A DNA stretch of 64,000 nucleotides from Actomonas sp051209155 (lineage in GTDB: Bacteria > Verrucomicrobiota > Verrucomicrobiia > Opitutales > Opitutaceae). The notes beneath the pieces were generated by a model that saw nothing but the letters and a program-made list of their open reading frames with translations, did not search any database and was not told where the DNA came from. The position numbers were made by a program, and so were the translations under genes. This document shows positions 8,696-16,928 of the stretch, piece by piece. The stretch's first letter is position 1. Each line of letters begins with the position of its first letter. The stretch lies in assembly GCA_051209155.1 (NCBI GenBank), contig JBPJGB010000002.1. One strand, given 5' to 3'.

Positions 8696-9253
8696 TTACA
8701 ACACGAGTTTCAAGGTTTGCGCCTCGTCGGCCTCGTTGGTGCGGAGGCGCACGATGACCTCGATCTCGTCGATGGGCGCGGGGTAGGAGGCGCGCATGGG
8801 TTCGAGGGCCTGAATCTGACCGGGCTCGAGGGTGAAGATCTCGGGCACCGGCACGAAGTTGCCCAGGACGCAGCGCACCTCGGCCACGCGCAGGCGCAGC
8901 GATTGATCGCCGAGGTTGCGCACGGTGACGGTGAGAGACTGGCGGGGCGGACCCCCGGTGGCGTTGCGGGAGCCAGGTCCGGCGTAGGCGCGGGGGCGGC
9001 GGTCGGTGAGCGGTTCCTCATCGATCGCCACCGGCGAGCCCCCAAGGCGCTGCGGGGGCAGCGCATCCACCAGGCGGAAGGGGCCGAGCTCGGCCACGAC
9101 GCGCACTTGATCGTTGAGGTAGGTGCCGCTGCCGGTAATGACCGGCTGGGGGCCTGGCGGCGTCGGTTTGGGCGGCGATCCGCACCCACCGACGATGAGC
9201 AAAACGATCATCGCGGAACACAGGTTGAGGAGTGTTCGCGGGCGGCGGGTCAT
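8696..9253 (-). CDS. Hypothetical lipoprotein
   Basis: This 185-residue protein starts MTRRPRTLLN, then a hydrophobic stretch ending in LLIVGGC with Cys24 as predicted lipidation site, followed by a proline-rich linker. The remainder is beta-rich and includes SLTVTVRNLGDQSLRLRV, which resembles an immunoglobulin-like sandwich found in several secreted lipoproteins. No enzyme motif is seen. The ATG at 9253 was chosen because it places the lipobox correctly; the frame stays open upstream but overlaps the divergent symporter. The stop is 6 bases from the LysR gene, tail to tail. Confidence 0.65.
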   Translation of the reverse strand: MTRRPRTLLNLCSAMIVLLIVGGCGSPPKPTPPGPQPVITGSGTYLNDQVRVVAELGPFRLVDALPPQRLGGSPVAIDEEPLTDRRPRAYAGPGSRNATGGPPRQSLTVTVRNLGDQSLRLRVAEVRCVLGNFVPVPEIFTLEPGQIQALEPMRASYPAPIDEIEVIVRLRTNEADEAQTLKLVL

Positions 9254-9383
9254 GAAGCGGAGAGGACTGAGACGACCGCAGGGTGCAAGTGTTTCGTGGC
9301 CAAGCGCAAAAAGTTGGGCGGGCCGCCGTTTGCGGGGGAACGTTGACGGTGCGGGGGTGGTCGGCGATGGTGCCCGCCTCCCC

Positions 9384-10667
9384 ATGATTGCCGCGCTCTT
9401 TTCCCAACGATTCCTCACCCGCAACATTCTGATCGCGATGGCGCTGGGCATTGTCCTGGGGTCGGTGCTCAACACCGCGGGTGTCACGGCGGACGAGCCC
9501 GGGTTTCTGGCCGGCACCTTCTTCCCGCTGATCGGCAGCATCTTCGTGCGGCTGCTGCAGATGTTGGTCGTGCCGCTCGTCCTGTTCTCGCTCATGACGG
9601 GCACGGCGGCGCTCGACGATGTGCGCAAGCTCGGTCGCATCGGCATCAAGACGCTGGCCTTCTACCTGACGACGACCGCGGTCGCGATCGCGATCGCCAT
9701 CGGCCTCGCGGTGGTGGTGCAGCCGGGCGCGGGCTTTGAGCTCAACTACGACAGCAGCTTCGCGGTGTCGGCGAGTCCGCCGTTGAGCGAGGTCTTGCTG
9801 AACATCTTCCCGAAGAACCCGATCCAGTCCATGGCCGAGGGCAACATGCTCCAAGTGATCGTGTTCGCGATCCTCTTCGGCATCGCGATGTGCCTCGCGG
9901 GCGAGCCGGGCAAACGGGTTCTGGCGATCGCCACCGACCTCAACGAGATCGTGATGAAGCTGGTCATGATCCTCATGCTCTTCGCGCCCTTCGGCGTGTT
10001 CGCCTTGGTGGCGAAGACCTTTTCGCTCGAGGGCTTCGCGGCGATTCAGGCGCTGGGGAAATACTTCCTCTTGGTGGTCGTCGCGCTGCTCATCCACGCC
10101 TTCGTGACCTACGGGGCGATCCTCAAGACCTTCACCGGCCTGAAGGTCATCACATTTTTTAAAATGATGCGGCGGGTGCAGCTTTTCGCCTTCTCCACCG
10201 CGAGCAGCAACGCGACCCTGCCGGTGAGCTTGGAGAACGCGGAGCACAATCTGGGCGTGAAGCCGTCCATTGCCTCGTTTACGATTCCGCTCGGCGCGAC
10301 GGTCAACATGGACGGCACCGCCATCATGCAGGGCGTGGCCACGGTGTTCATCTCGCAGGCCCTTGGTATCGACATCGGCATTCAGGGTTACCTCATGGTC
10401 ATCCTCACCGCCACGCTTGCTTCAATCGGCACGGCCGGGGTGCCGGGCGTGGGCCTCATCATGCTGGCGATGGTGTTTCAACAAGTGGGTCTGCCGGTCG
10501 CCGCCATCGGTGTGATCTATGGTGTCGATCGCCTGTTGGACATGGCGCGCACGGCGGTGAATGTGACGGGAGACGCGGTGGTTTCGGTCATCGTGGCCAA
10601 GAGCGAAGGCGAGTTTGACCAGGCGGTTTACGACGCCGATGAGCCCGAGTGGAAGCACGGGACATGA
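9384..10667 (+). CDS. Dicarboxylate/amino acid:cation symporter (DAACS, GltP/DctA type)
   Basis: The 427-residue inner-membrane transporter has the two family signatures: a serine-rich re-entrant hairpin, SSNATLPVSLENAE, and the TM7 motif NMDGTAIMQG, followed by the second hairpin GTAGVPGVGLIML and the TM8 segment YGVDRLLDMARTAVNVTGD whose Asp and Arg contact the substrate amino and carboxylate groups. It imports C4-dicarboxylates or glutamate/aspartate with Na+ or H+. The ATG at 9384 begins MIAALFSQRFLTRNILI, a normal cytoplasmic start before TM1. The longer upstream frame is unrelated in composition and runs back into the lipoprotein gene. Confidence 0.93.
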   Translation: MIAALFSQRFLTRNILIAMALGIVLGSVLNTAGVTADEPGFLAGTFFPLIGSIFVRLLQMLVVPLVLFSLMTGTAALDDVRKLGRIGIKTLAFYLTTTAVAIAIAIGLAVVVQPGAGFELNYDSSFAVSASPPLSEVLLNIFPKNPIQSMAEGNMLQVIVFAILFGIAMCLAGEPGKRVLAIATDLNEIVMKLVMILMLFAPFGVFALVAKTFSLEGFAAIQALGKYFLLVVVALLIHAFVTYGAILKTFTGLKVITFFKMMRRVQLFAFSTASSNATLPVSLENAEHNLGVKPSIASFTIPLGATVNMDGTAIMQGVATVFISQALGIDIGIQGYLMVILTATLASIGTAGVPGVGLIMLAMVFQQVGLPVAAIGVIYGVDRLLDMARTAVNVTGDAVVSVIVAKSEGEFDQAVYDADEPEWKHGT

Positions 10668-10742
10668 AAATTCCGCACGTGGCACGACCACGAAACGGTT
10701 TGCGCCGGGACGCGATATGCGCGTAGGTCCGGCCCCAAGTAG

Positions 10743-12098
10743 ATGAACTCCATTTCCAACGAGCTGTTGATCCTGCTGCTGTTGCTGTTGATCAACGGCA
10801 TCTTCGCCATGGCGGAGGTCGCGCTGATTTCGGCGCGCAAATCCCGCCTACGGGAACTGGCCGAGGACGGCGACAAACGGGCCGATCAGGCTCTCGCCGA
10901 GGCCTCGAACCCGTCGCGCTTCCTCTCCACCGTGCAGGTAGGCATCACCATGGTCGCGGTGCTGGCGGGTGCCTTTGGTGGCGGAGCGCTGACCACGCGC
11001 CTGGAGATGGTGCTGGGCGGCTTCGAGCCAATCGCGGAGTTCGCTCACTCGATCGCCCTCGGCATCGTCGTTGTGATCATCACCCTCGCTTCGGTCGTGC
11101 TCGGCGAACTCGTGCCGAAACGCATCGCGTTGATGAAGCCCGAGGCGCTCGCGCTGATGTTGGTCGGTCCGATCCGCCGCTTGTCGGGCGTCGTGGCGCC
11201 GGCGGTCAATCTGCTCACTTGGCTGAGCGAACTGGCGCTGCGGCCCTTCGGGTTGCACCGCGCGCCCAAGGAGGCGCCGGTGACCGAAGAAGAGGTCAAC
11301 ATCATGGTCGAGCAGGGCATGGCCGAAGGCGTCTTCAACGAGAGCGAGCGCGACATGGTCGCGGGCGTGCTCGAGCTCGACGAGATGCCGGTCACCTACC
11401 TGATGACGCCGCGGCCCAAGCTGGTGTTTCTCGATCTCGCCGAGCCCGACGAAACGAATTGGCGCAAGGTCGTGGCCAGCGGTCACTCCCACTTTCCGGT
11501 CGTGCAAGGTAACCGCGAGCAGGTCGTCGGCATGGTCTCGGTCAAGGCGATCTGGGCCAACAACGCGTTCGGCGTGCCGACGCAGCTCCGCCACCTGCTG
11601 ACGGCGCCGCTCACGGTGCCGGAAACCATGGCGGCGAGCGCCTTGCTCGAGCAGTTCAAGTTGTCGGGCAAACATATCGCGCTGGTCGCGGATGAGTTTG
11701 GCTCGGTCGCGGGCATCGTTTCACTCTACGACGTGCTCGAGGCCATCGTGGGCGACATCCCCGATTCCGGTCGCCGCGATGAACCCGAGGCCAAGCAACG
11801 CTCCGACGGTTCGTGGTTGGTCGATGCGACCTATGATATCGACGAACTCAAGGAAATCACCGGCATCGACGAATTCCCGCACGAGGAGGAAGCGGAATAT
11901 CAGACGGCCGGTGGCTTTGTGATGACGCACTTTGGCCGCATCCCGACGACGGGCGAAGCCTTTGAGCACGACGGCTGGCGTTTTGAGGTGGTCGACATGG
12001 ACCGCCACAAGATCGACAAGCTCCTCGTCTCGAAGTTGCCGGAGGCCGAAAAGGGCGACGGCAACGACGAAGACGGCGAAGAGCAGGTGGCGGGGTAG
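10743..12098 (+). CDS. CNNM/HlyC-CorC family membrane protein (hemolysin-like)
   Basis: The 451-residue protein has an N-terminal DUF21/CNNM membrane domain (about residues 5-195, with ISARKSRLRELAEDGD and PSRFLSTVQVGITMVAVLAG), two CBS domains (about 215-345; YLMTPRPKLVFLD and GSVAGIVSLYDVLEAIVGDI) and a C-terminal CorC/HlyC transporter-associated domain (about 365-440; DGSWLVDATYDIDELKEITG). Members take part in Mg2+/Co2+ homeostasis, probably as Na+-driven exporters. Domain order and length are complete. It follows the symporter by 75 bases on the same strand but the functions are not obviously linked. Confidence 0.92.
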   Translation: MNSISNELLILLLLLLINGIFAMAEVALISARKSRLRELAEDGDKRADQALAEASNPSRFLSTVQVGITMVAVLAGAFGGGALTTRLEMVLGGFEPIAEFAHSIALGIVVVIITLASVVLGELVPKRIALMKPEALALMLVGPIRRLSGVVAPAVNLLTWLSELALRPFGLHRAPKEAPVTEEEVNIMVEQGMAEGVFNESERDMVAGVLELDEMPVTYLMTPRPKLVFLDLAEPDETNWRKVVASGHSHFPVVQGNREQVVGMVSVKAIWANNAFGVPTQLRHLLTAPLTVPETMAASALLEQFKLSGKHIALVADEFGSVAGIVSLYDVLEAIVGDIPDSGRRDEPEAKQRSDGSWLVDATYDIDELKEITGIDEFPHEEEAEYQTAGGFVMTHFGRIPTTGEAFEHDGWRFEVVDMDRHKIDKLLVSKLPEAEKGDGNDEDGEEQVAG

Positions 12099-12130
12099 AA
12101 ACCGTCCGCCCGGCGGCAACCGGATCTTAA

Positions 12131-12210
12131 GTCTTTCTCTTTATCTTTCTCCCCGTGGAGCGGATGGGTTTCAGCCCGCGGGGGGAAAGCGAAAGATAAA
12201 GAGGAAGGAG
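12131..12210. repeat. Long hairpin repeat, CTTTCTCTTTATCTTTCTCC family, copy 1
   Basis: The left arm (aagtctttctctttatctttctcccc, about 12129-12154) pairs with the right arm (ggggaaagcgaaagataaagaggaaggag, about 12183-12211). It sits between the convergent CNNM and gluconolactonase genes. A second full copy lies at 13302 and a half copy at 55161, so this is a dispersed family inside one genome. Confidence 0.8.
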
Positions 12211-12238
12211 AATGATGGAGGTGCGCCGTTGGCGCGCC

Positions 12239-13291
12239 TTACCAGCCTCGGCCGAGCCAGGTGGTTTTGACCGGGATGCGGACCAGGGAATCGTCGGCGG
12301 TGAGGAACAGGGTCATGCCGTCCTCGCCCCCAAAGGCGACGTTGGCGGTGCCGCGGCCGGTGAGCAGCGAGCCGAGCAGTTTGCCCTGTGGATTGAGGAT
12401 CACGAGACCGCCAGGGCCCGTGGCCCAGACGTAACCGTCGACGTCGACCTTGAGGCCGTCAAAACCACCGCGGCGGCCTTGGGCGGCGAGGTCCTTGCCG
12501 CTGAAGAACACCCGCGGCTCGCCGACCGCGTTGCCGTCGGCATCGAGCGTGATGGCGAAGATGCAGCCTTCGCGAAAGTCGGTGCTGCCGACGTAGAGGG
12601 TGCGCTCATCCGGTGAAAGGCCGATACCATTGGGGCGGCTGATCTGGTCGCTGATGAGCTTGAGTTGGCCGCTGGGCAGGAGGCGGTAGACGCCTTGGAA
12701 GTCGAGTTCTTTGCCGACGCTTTGATCGGTGAGGCCGTAGGGCGGATCGGTGAAGAACACATCGCCGTTGCGGGCGCGCACGAGGTCGTTGGGGCTGTTG
12801 AAGCGTTTGCCGTCCCAACGCCCGGCGAGGGTGGTGAAGGTGCGACCGTCGGCGTTGAGGCGGGCGAGCTGGCGGTTGCCGTGCTGGCAAAGCATGAGTC
12901 GGCCCTCGGCGTCGAACGCGAGGCCGTTGGCGCCCTCTTCATAAGGCGCTTCGCTCATGAGGCCCGTGTAACCCGACGGGTGCAGGAAGAGGCGGGTGCC
13001 CTGTTCGGCGGTCCAGGCGTAGGCCTTGTTCTCGGGCACGTCGGTGAAGAGGAGGCGGCTGTTGGCGGCGTCCCAGACCGGACCTTCGGCCCATTCGAAG
13101 CCGGTGGAGAGCAGCTCCATGTGGGCGTCAGGTGCGAGGCGGGAATCCAGTTCGGCGTCGAGGCGCTCGACCTCGCCGAAGGCCGGATAGGCACCGGGCT
13201 CCTCGTTGACGATGTGGGCGGCGACAAACGCGGCGGTGAGGGTGAAGGCCGTGGTGGCGGCGGCGAAGAGGGGCAAGCGGGATGGGGTCAT
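12239..13291 (-). CDS. SMP-30/gluconolactonase/LRE family protein, exported
   Basis: This 350-residue protein has a hydrophobic N-terminus (LPLFAAATTAFTLTAAFVAAH) acting as signal peptide or anchor. The six-bladed beta-propeller of the SMP-30 family follows. Conserved landmarks are FEWAEGPVWD (metal-binding Glu), NSPNDLVRARNGDVFFTDPPYG (metal-binding Asn and following Asp) and ISRPNGIGLSPDERTLYV. Enzymes of this family open sugar lactones such as glucono-1,5-lactone using one divalent cation. Periplasmic location suggests a role in oxidative sugar catabolism. Both flanks carry the same hairpin repeat family (12131 and 13302). Confidence 0.88.
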   Translation of the reverse strand: MTPSRLPLFAAATTAFTLTAAFVAAHIVNEEPGAYPAFGEVERLDAELDSRLAPDAHMELLSTGFEWAEGPVWDAANSRLLFTDVPENKAYAWTAEQGTRLFLHPSGYTGLMSEAPYEEGANGLAFDAEGRLMLCQHGNRQLARLNADGRTFTTLAGRWDGKRFNSPNDLVRARNGDVFFTDPPYGLTDQSVGKELDFQGVYRLLPSGQLKLISDQISRPNGIGLSPDERTLYVGSTDFREGCIFAITLDADGNAVGEPRVFFSGKDLAAQGRRGGFDGLKVDVDGYVWATGPGGLVILNPQGKLLGSLLTGRGTANVAFGGEDGMTLFLTADDSLVRIPVKTTWLGRGW

Positions 13292-13301
13292 GGGGTGGAA
13301 A

Positions 13302-13405
13302 AATCTTTAGTCTTTCTCTTTATCTTTATCTTTCTCCCCACGGGGCGAGTGGATTCCGGCCGGCGCGGAGAAAGAGAAAGAAGAAAAAATAAAGAGAAAG
13401 ATCGG
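13302..13405. repeat. Long hairpin repeat, CTTTCTCTTTATCTTTCTCC family, copy 2
   Basis: The left arm at about 13305-13340 (tagtctttctctttatctttatctttctcccc) and the right arm at about 13374-13402 (ggagaaagagaaagaagaaaaaataaagagaaag) form a long imperfect hairpin. It is the same family as 12131. The copy lies upstream of the gluconolactonase, so together the two copies bracket that gene. Confidence 0.8.
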
Positions 13406-13465
13406 GTGAACGCGGCGAGGGACCGGGGCTTGATCGTTAACACGTTGCTCTCTGTTGGGCGCGGT

Positions 13466-13485
13466 TGTGAACAACGTGTGGACAA
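13466..13485. promoter_or_regulatory. Tandem DnaA-box-like 9-mers
   Basis: TGTGAACAA (13466-13474) and TGTGGACAA (13477-13485) are the complements of TTGTTCACA and TTGTCCACA, close to the DnaA box TTATCCACA. They lie in the same orientation, 11 bases start to start, about one helical turn. They are about 95 bases upstream of the kinase-like gene, with no dnaA or dnaN nearby. This may be a titration or regulatory site, or chance. Confidence 0.3.
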
Positions 13486-13578
13486 GGGTGAAGAACTTGG
13501 CGCAAGTTCCGTTTGCTTTGTGCCTCGGGTCGCCCGACGTTATCGGCCTTCCCTCCCGACCATGAGCCGCGACGAAAC

Positions 13579-14511
13579 ATGCAAGACCTCTTCACCGGCA
13601 AACCCACCTGCATCCAAGGCGGGCGGCTCCCCGACGAAGCAACGTGGCGCGCGCTTCAACACGATCACCGGCGAAGACTGGAAGCGCTCGCTCGCTTCCG
13701 CGCGGCTGCGCAGGCAGTCGGCATCGGAACGTATCCGGACGATGACCTCGTCCTCTGGGAACCCGACGAAATAGGTCTGCTGGCGGCGGCGGATCCGCTG
13801 TGGGGGGAACTCGACGCGGCGGCGCGGGCCTTTCGCGAAACCTTTCCGCTCATTGAGCTGGAGGACTTCGGGTTTCCGCCCGACGTGGAGGACCTGTTGG
13901 GCGAATGCAGTCCGCGCCTGCGACCGATCAGCAGCGGCGTGGAAGCCACGGCCTTTGAGGCGGAGGACCAGTCGATCTACAAGTTTTTCATGCCGCGCGA
14001 GGACGGGCACATCGGCGGGACCTTCGAGTTCTTTCGCGAGGACGATGTGGCCCTGCACGCCGAAGCGGCCGACGGCACCTATCAGGCGATGTTGGAGAAG
14101 TTCGATCTGATCCTGCGGCTTGGCGGCATGCCGACGGAGGTGATCGGCGTGACCAAACGCGAAGGCGTGCTCGTGACCAAACAGACACTTGGCGGGCTGC
14201 TGTCCGAAGGCGCCGACACCTCCGGTGTGCAACCGGCCGGATTGATCGCGTGGCCCTCGCGCTTCCTGCGCGCGCACCGCGACCACCCGCGGCTGTATTT
14301 TGTCGACGACCACCCCTGGCTGGTGGCCGACCTGCACAGCAAGAACCTCGTCCGCGCGGCCGATGGCCAGCTGCGTGCGATCGACCTCCTGGCTGCCCCG
14401 CTGCCGTTGGACCTGGTCGCCAAGGAACCACTTTTGGCGGACTGGTTGCAGCGCGTGCGCCACGACGCAGACGCCACGGTGCTGCACGCCGTCGACGACG
14501 ACGAACTGTGA
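13579..14511 (+). CDS. Hypothetical protein with kinase-like (aminoglycoside phosphotransferase-type) C-terminal motifs
   Basis: The 310-residue soluble protein has no confident family. The C-terminal half resembles a kinase fold: VADLHSKNLVRAADGQLRAIDLL looks like the catalytic loop DxHxxN followed by a metal-binding Asp, and an earlier SGVEATAFEAEDQSIYKFF resembles a glycine loop and a strand bearing the ATP Lys. The N-terminus is rich in Arg, Asp and Glu. The ATG at 13579 was chosen as the first with a plausible soluble N-terminus; the frame opens at 13513. Substrate is unknown. It is convergent with the nuclease, with a hairpin repeat between. Confidence 0.6.
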   Translation: MQDLFTGKPTCIQGGRLPDEATWRALQHDHRRRLEALARFRAAAQAVGIGTYPDDDLVLWEPDEIGLLAAADPLWGELDAAARAFRETFPLIELEDFGFPPDVEDLLGECSPRLRPISSGVEATAFEAEDQSIYKFFMPREDGHIGGTFEFFREDDVALHAEAADGTYQAMLEKFDLILRLGGMPTEVIGVTKREGVLVTKQTLGGLLSEGADTSGVQPAGLIAWPSRFLRAHRDHPRLYFVDDHPWLVADLHSKNLVRAADGQLRAIDLLAAPLPLDLVAKEPLLADWLQRVRHDADATVLHAVDDDEL

Positions 14512-14527
14512 GGCAGGCGAAGGTTTT

Positions 14528-14611
14528 TAACCACAGATTACACAGATGAGCACGGATGGCTGACGCGCTGAAGAGCCTTTGGATCTGTGGTCTCTGTGTA
14601 ATCTGTAGTTA
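14528..14611. repeat. Long hairpin repeat, CCACAGATTACACAGAT family, copy 1
   Basis: The left arm (taaccacagattacacagatgagcacggat, 14528-14557) pairs with the right arm (atctgtggtctctgtgtaatctgtagtta, 14583-14611). It lies between convergent genes. Related copies in this window are at 43853-43920 and a half copy at 50782-50810. Similar sequences are widely dispersed in several environmental bacteria; their function is unknown. Confidence 0.8.
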
Positions 14612-14619
14612 GATCAGAA

Positions 14620-15606
14620 TCACCACACGCGGCTGGCGCGTTTGGATTCGAGGGTGGCTTCGGCGTCGTCGGGGAGGGCGGTGAGGAAGTCGAGGCCGGT
14701 GCGTTGTTCGATTTCGTCGATGGTGGTGAGGAAGTCGGCGAGGCGGGCGTGATCGGCGGGTTCGGCGGGGAAGAGGAAGGCCTGGGTGCGCACGCGGCCG
14801 TCGCTTTCGTCGACCAGGATCATGTAGCACCAGCCGGGAATGGCCGGGCCGGCACGGCCGCTGCCGGCGAGGCGCGCCGGCGGGTCACCGAGCACGGGGC
14901 CGCACAGCACCCAGACCTCGCCGAAGCGCGCCGGGTAGGCGGTGGCGATCTGCAGCTCCAGCTGCTTCCAGAGGCCGGCGTTGAGGCTGTGCTTCTGGGG
15001 CATGATGTTGCTCATCAGGAAGGTTTCGCGCTGGGCGGGTTCACCGTAGCGCGTGGCGATGGCGTAGTTGGGCGCGAGGTGGCCACGGTCGTATCCGGTT
15101 CCTGTATACGCATCGCTGTCGATGCGAGCGACGGTGCGACGGTCGACCTCGAAGCGGTCGGGACGCTCGGCCGGGGTGGGCAGCGGCGAGATGTCGGCGA
15201 TGCGGTAGGCGGCCCAGCGCGGCACGCCGACGTGGTCGTCATAGCCGACGACGTAGCCGGTGTTGGTGAGCACGCGAGTGACCTGGGCGGGAGCGGCTGC
15301 CGGCACGGGCACGCCGGCGTAGAGGTGGGTGCGGTCGCCGGGCGCGGGCGGCGCGCTGACGAAGTCGGGGCTGTAGTAGAGCTGGTAGATGTCCCAGGCG
15401 ACATCGAGAAACTCGACGCGTTTATTCTCGGCGAAGGCATTGCCCACGAGTTGCCGCACCTCGGTCTGGCGGGTGGGCGGTTGGAGGAAATACCAGATGC
15501 CGCCGCCGAGGAGGATGAGGACGTTCAGATAAAGGAACGCCCTGGTGCGGCGGAAGCGGGCCGGAATGGCGGAGGAACGGCGGGAGCTGGATTTGCGGCG
15601 AGGCAT
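14620..15606 (-). CDS. DNA/RNA non-specific endonuclease (NUC1 family), membrane-anchored
   Basis: The 328-residue protein has a basic N-terminus and one membrane anchor (FLYLNVLILLGGGIWYF, about residues 26-42), then the beta-beta-alpha-metal nuclease domain. The signature DRGHLAPN gives Asp173-Arg174-Gly175-His176, His being the general base. The metal-binding Asn is in the later SNIMPQKHSLNAGLWKQLE helix. It cleaves DNA and RNA with Mg2+. The anchor places the domain in the periplasm, where it may degrade extracellular or incoming nucleic acid. No immunity protein or secretion gene is adjacent. ATG 15606 was chosen; an open frame extends to 15801 but has no feature. Confidence 0.88.
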   Translation of the reverse strand: MPRRKSSSRRSSAIPARFRRTRAFLYLNVLILLGGGIWYFLQPPTRQTEVRQLVGNAFAENKRVEFLDVAWDIYQLYYSPDFVSAPPAPGDRTHLYAGVPVPAAAPAQVTRVLTNTGYVVGYDDHVGVPRWAAYRIADISPLPTPAERPDRFEVDRRTVARIDSDAYTGTGYDRGHLAPNYAIATRYGEPAQRETFLMSNIMPQKHSLNAGLWKQLELQIATAYPARFGEVWVLCGPVLGDPPARLAGSGRAGPAIPGWCYMILVDESDGRVRTQAFLFPAEPADHARLADFLTTIDEIEQRTGLDFLTALPDDAEATLESKRASRVW

Positions 15607-15622
15607 GAGAGCGCATCGTGAA

Positions 15623-15641
15623 CCGGGGTCAGCGACCCCGG
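15623..15641. repeat. Perfect palindromic repeat CCGGGGTC-AGC-GACCCCGG
   Basis: The 8-base perfect arms enclose a 3-base loop, in the short space between the divergent nuclease and M50 protease genes. The sequence continues into ctacag, giving the look of a dispersed GC-rich hairpin repeat. A degraded relative may lie at about 47232-47260. Confidence 0.6.
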
Positions 15642-15726
15642 CTACAGCGAAGGTGGTGCAAGGGATTAAAAATCGAGAGTGTTGCGCTGGCGAAGATCGG
15701 TCGTCTTGCTGACGCCGACCGGACCG

Positions 15727-16824
15727 ATGATGGAGTTGATGATATTTCCCGCGATCTGGATTTGGGCGATGTTCGCGATCACATGCCACGAAATGGCGCA
15801 CTGGTTGGTCGGGTGGCTGGTTGGGTTTCGTGGATTAAAGCTCAACGTGGGGCGCGGTCCGATTGCGTGGAAAGGTAAGTTCGGTCACGTCGCGTTAATC
15901 CTCCGTTGGCTGCCTTTCGGCGGCTTGTTTTTGGCCACGTGGAGTTCGGCCAAGTGCCTTCGCTGGCGAGGTGTGCTTTTCGCGTTGGCGGGGCCGCTGT
16001 GCGACGTGGCCTTGCTGGCGCTGCTTTGGCGTTTGAGGTGGGATTTCGGACGTGGGGCCGTCGAGGACTGGTGGGCTTCGGTTGAAGCCCAGACGGCGAT
16101 ATCGTTCTTGTTGTTCTACCAAGGACTGATGTTGCTGCAGAATCTTTTGCCCTCGGAATACGTCGTGGACGGAGTGAAGCGGAGCAGCGATGGGCGAATG
16201 GCGTGGGATTTCCTGTCAGGAAAACTCCATGAAGAATCCGGGCAAACGGGTCAGGTATACGGCGAATCCATTCAGCGGTATGATGGGGAATTCGAGGTGG
16301 CGTCCTCGTGGCTACACGATGCGGATGAGGATCTGCGAGTAACCTATCAGGAGGCACTGGAACACCTCGTTGAGGGCGAGCACGCGGCTGCGATCGCGGG
16401 GCTCAAGCAGGTGCGGTTGGCGGCTCAGATGAGCAAAGGAGAGGAGGCCGCGTTGTTGGATCAAATGGCTTCGGTGGTCGCCATTCAGGGGCGGCTGGAG
16501 TTTCTCGCGGAAGCGCTGGTCTGGGCGCGCGAGGCGGTGGCGCTTTGTCCGGAGGCTCCGACGTTGCGGGGCACGCTGGGCAGCTTGCTGGTCCTCGATG
16601 GGCAACATACCGAAGCGCTTCCGTTGCTCCTGCCGCTCACGGCGGAGGAAGCGGAGCCAATTGATCGTGCGATTGCCTACGCTTACCTGGCCTTGGTGTA
16701 TCAGCACTTCGGTCGCGAGCGCCAAGCTCACGAGGCTTTGCGCACGAGCCTCAACCTGGACGCTTCCCAAGGGGTGGCCGAACGAATTGCCAAACAGCTT
16801 TGGCGCGAGCGCGACGGCGGATGA
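15727..16824 (+). CDS. M50-like (site-2 protease-type) membrane metallopeptidase fused to TPR repeats
   Basis: The 365-residue protein has a short N-terminal hydrophobic segment carrying HEMAH (His21, Glu22, His25), the zinc-binding and catalytic motif of S2P proteases. Further hydrophobic segments follow to about residue 135. Then NLLPSEYVVDG (Asn139 to Gly149) supplies the family's N-x2-P...DG motif with Asp148 as third ligand. The active site therefore appears complete. The C-terminal half (about 190-360) is helical with TPR-like repeats (AIAYAYLALVYQHFGRERQAHEALRTSLNLD). It probably cleaves a membrane substrate presented through the TPRs. A GTG start at 15679 would add 16 residues. Confidence 0.75.
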   Translation: MMELMIFPAIWIWAMFAITCHEMAHWLVGWLVGFRGLKLNVGRGPIAWKGKFGHVALILRWLPFGGLFLATWSSAKCLRWRGVLFALAGPLCDVALLALLWRLRWDFGRGAVEDWWASVEAQTAISFLLFYQGLMLLQNLLPSEYVVDGVKRSSDGRMAWDFLSGKLHEESGQTGQVYGESIQRYDGEFEVASSWLHDADEDLRVTYQEALEHLVEGEHAAAIAGLKQVRLAAQMSKGEEAALLDQMASVVAIQGRLEFLAEALVWAREAVALCPEAPTLRGTLGSLLVLDGQHTEALPLLLPLTAEEAEPIDRAIAYAYLALVYQHFGRERQAHEALRTSLNLDASQGVAERIAKQLWRERDGG

Positions 16825-16836
16825 CGCGCCTCCCAC

Positions 16837-16872
16837 AAAAAACGCCCCCCGGGGAGCCGGGAGGCGTTTTTT
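16837..16872. terminator. Bidirectional Rho-independent terminator
   Basis: AAAAAACGCC (16837-16846) and GGCGTTTTTT (16863-16872) form a GC stem flanked by A and T runs on both sides, with CCCCGGGGAGCCGGGA between. It lies between the convergent M50-TPR and BCP genes and can end both transcripts. Confidence 0.9.
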
Positions 16873-16928
16873 CTAGTTCGTTTGTCTGTAGTTTGTGTGA
16901 CCGTCGGTCGGACTGGCTTTCGTAGCAA

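Noticed and set aside
9123..9383. Upstream extension of the dicarboxylate symporter
   Set aside because: It overlaps the lipoprotein gene, is unlike transporter N-termini, and a good ATG with normal TM1 follows at 9384.
13302..13405. Miniature transposable element around the gluconolactonase
   Set aside because: Two hairpin copies flank the gene, but no terminal repeat or target duplication is visible; kept as dispersed repeats.
14620..15606. Nuclease as a toxin or anti-phage effector
   Set aside because: No immunity gene, secretion domain or defence neighbour; a simple anchored NUC1 enzyme explains it.
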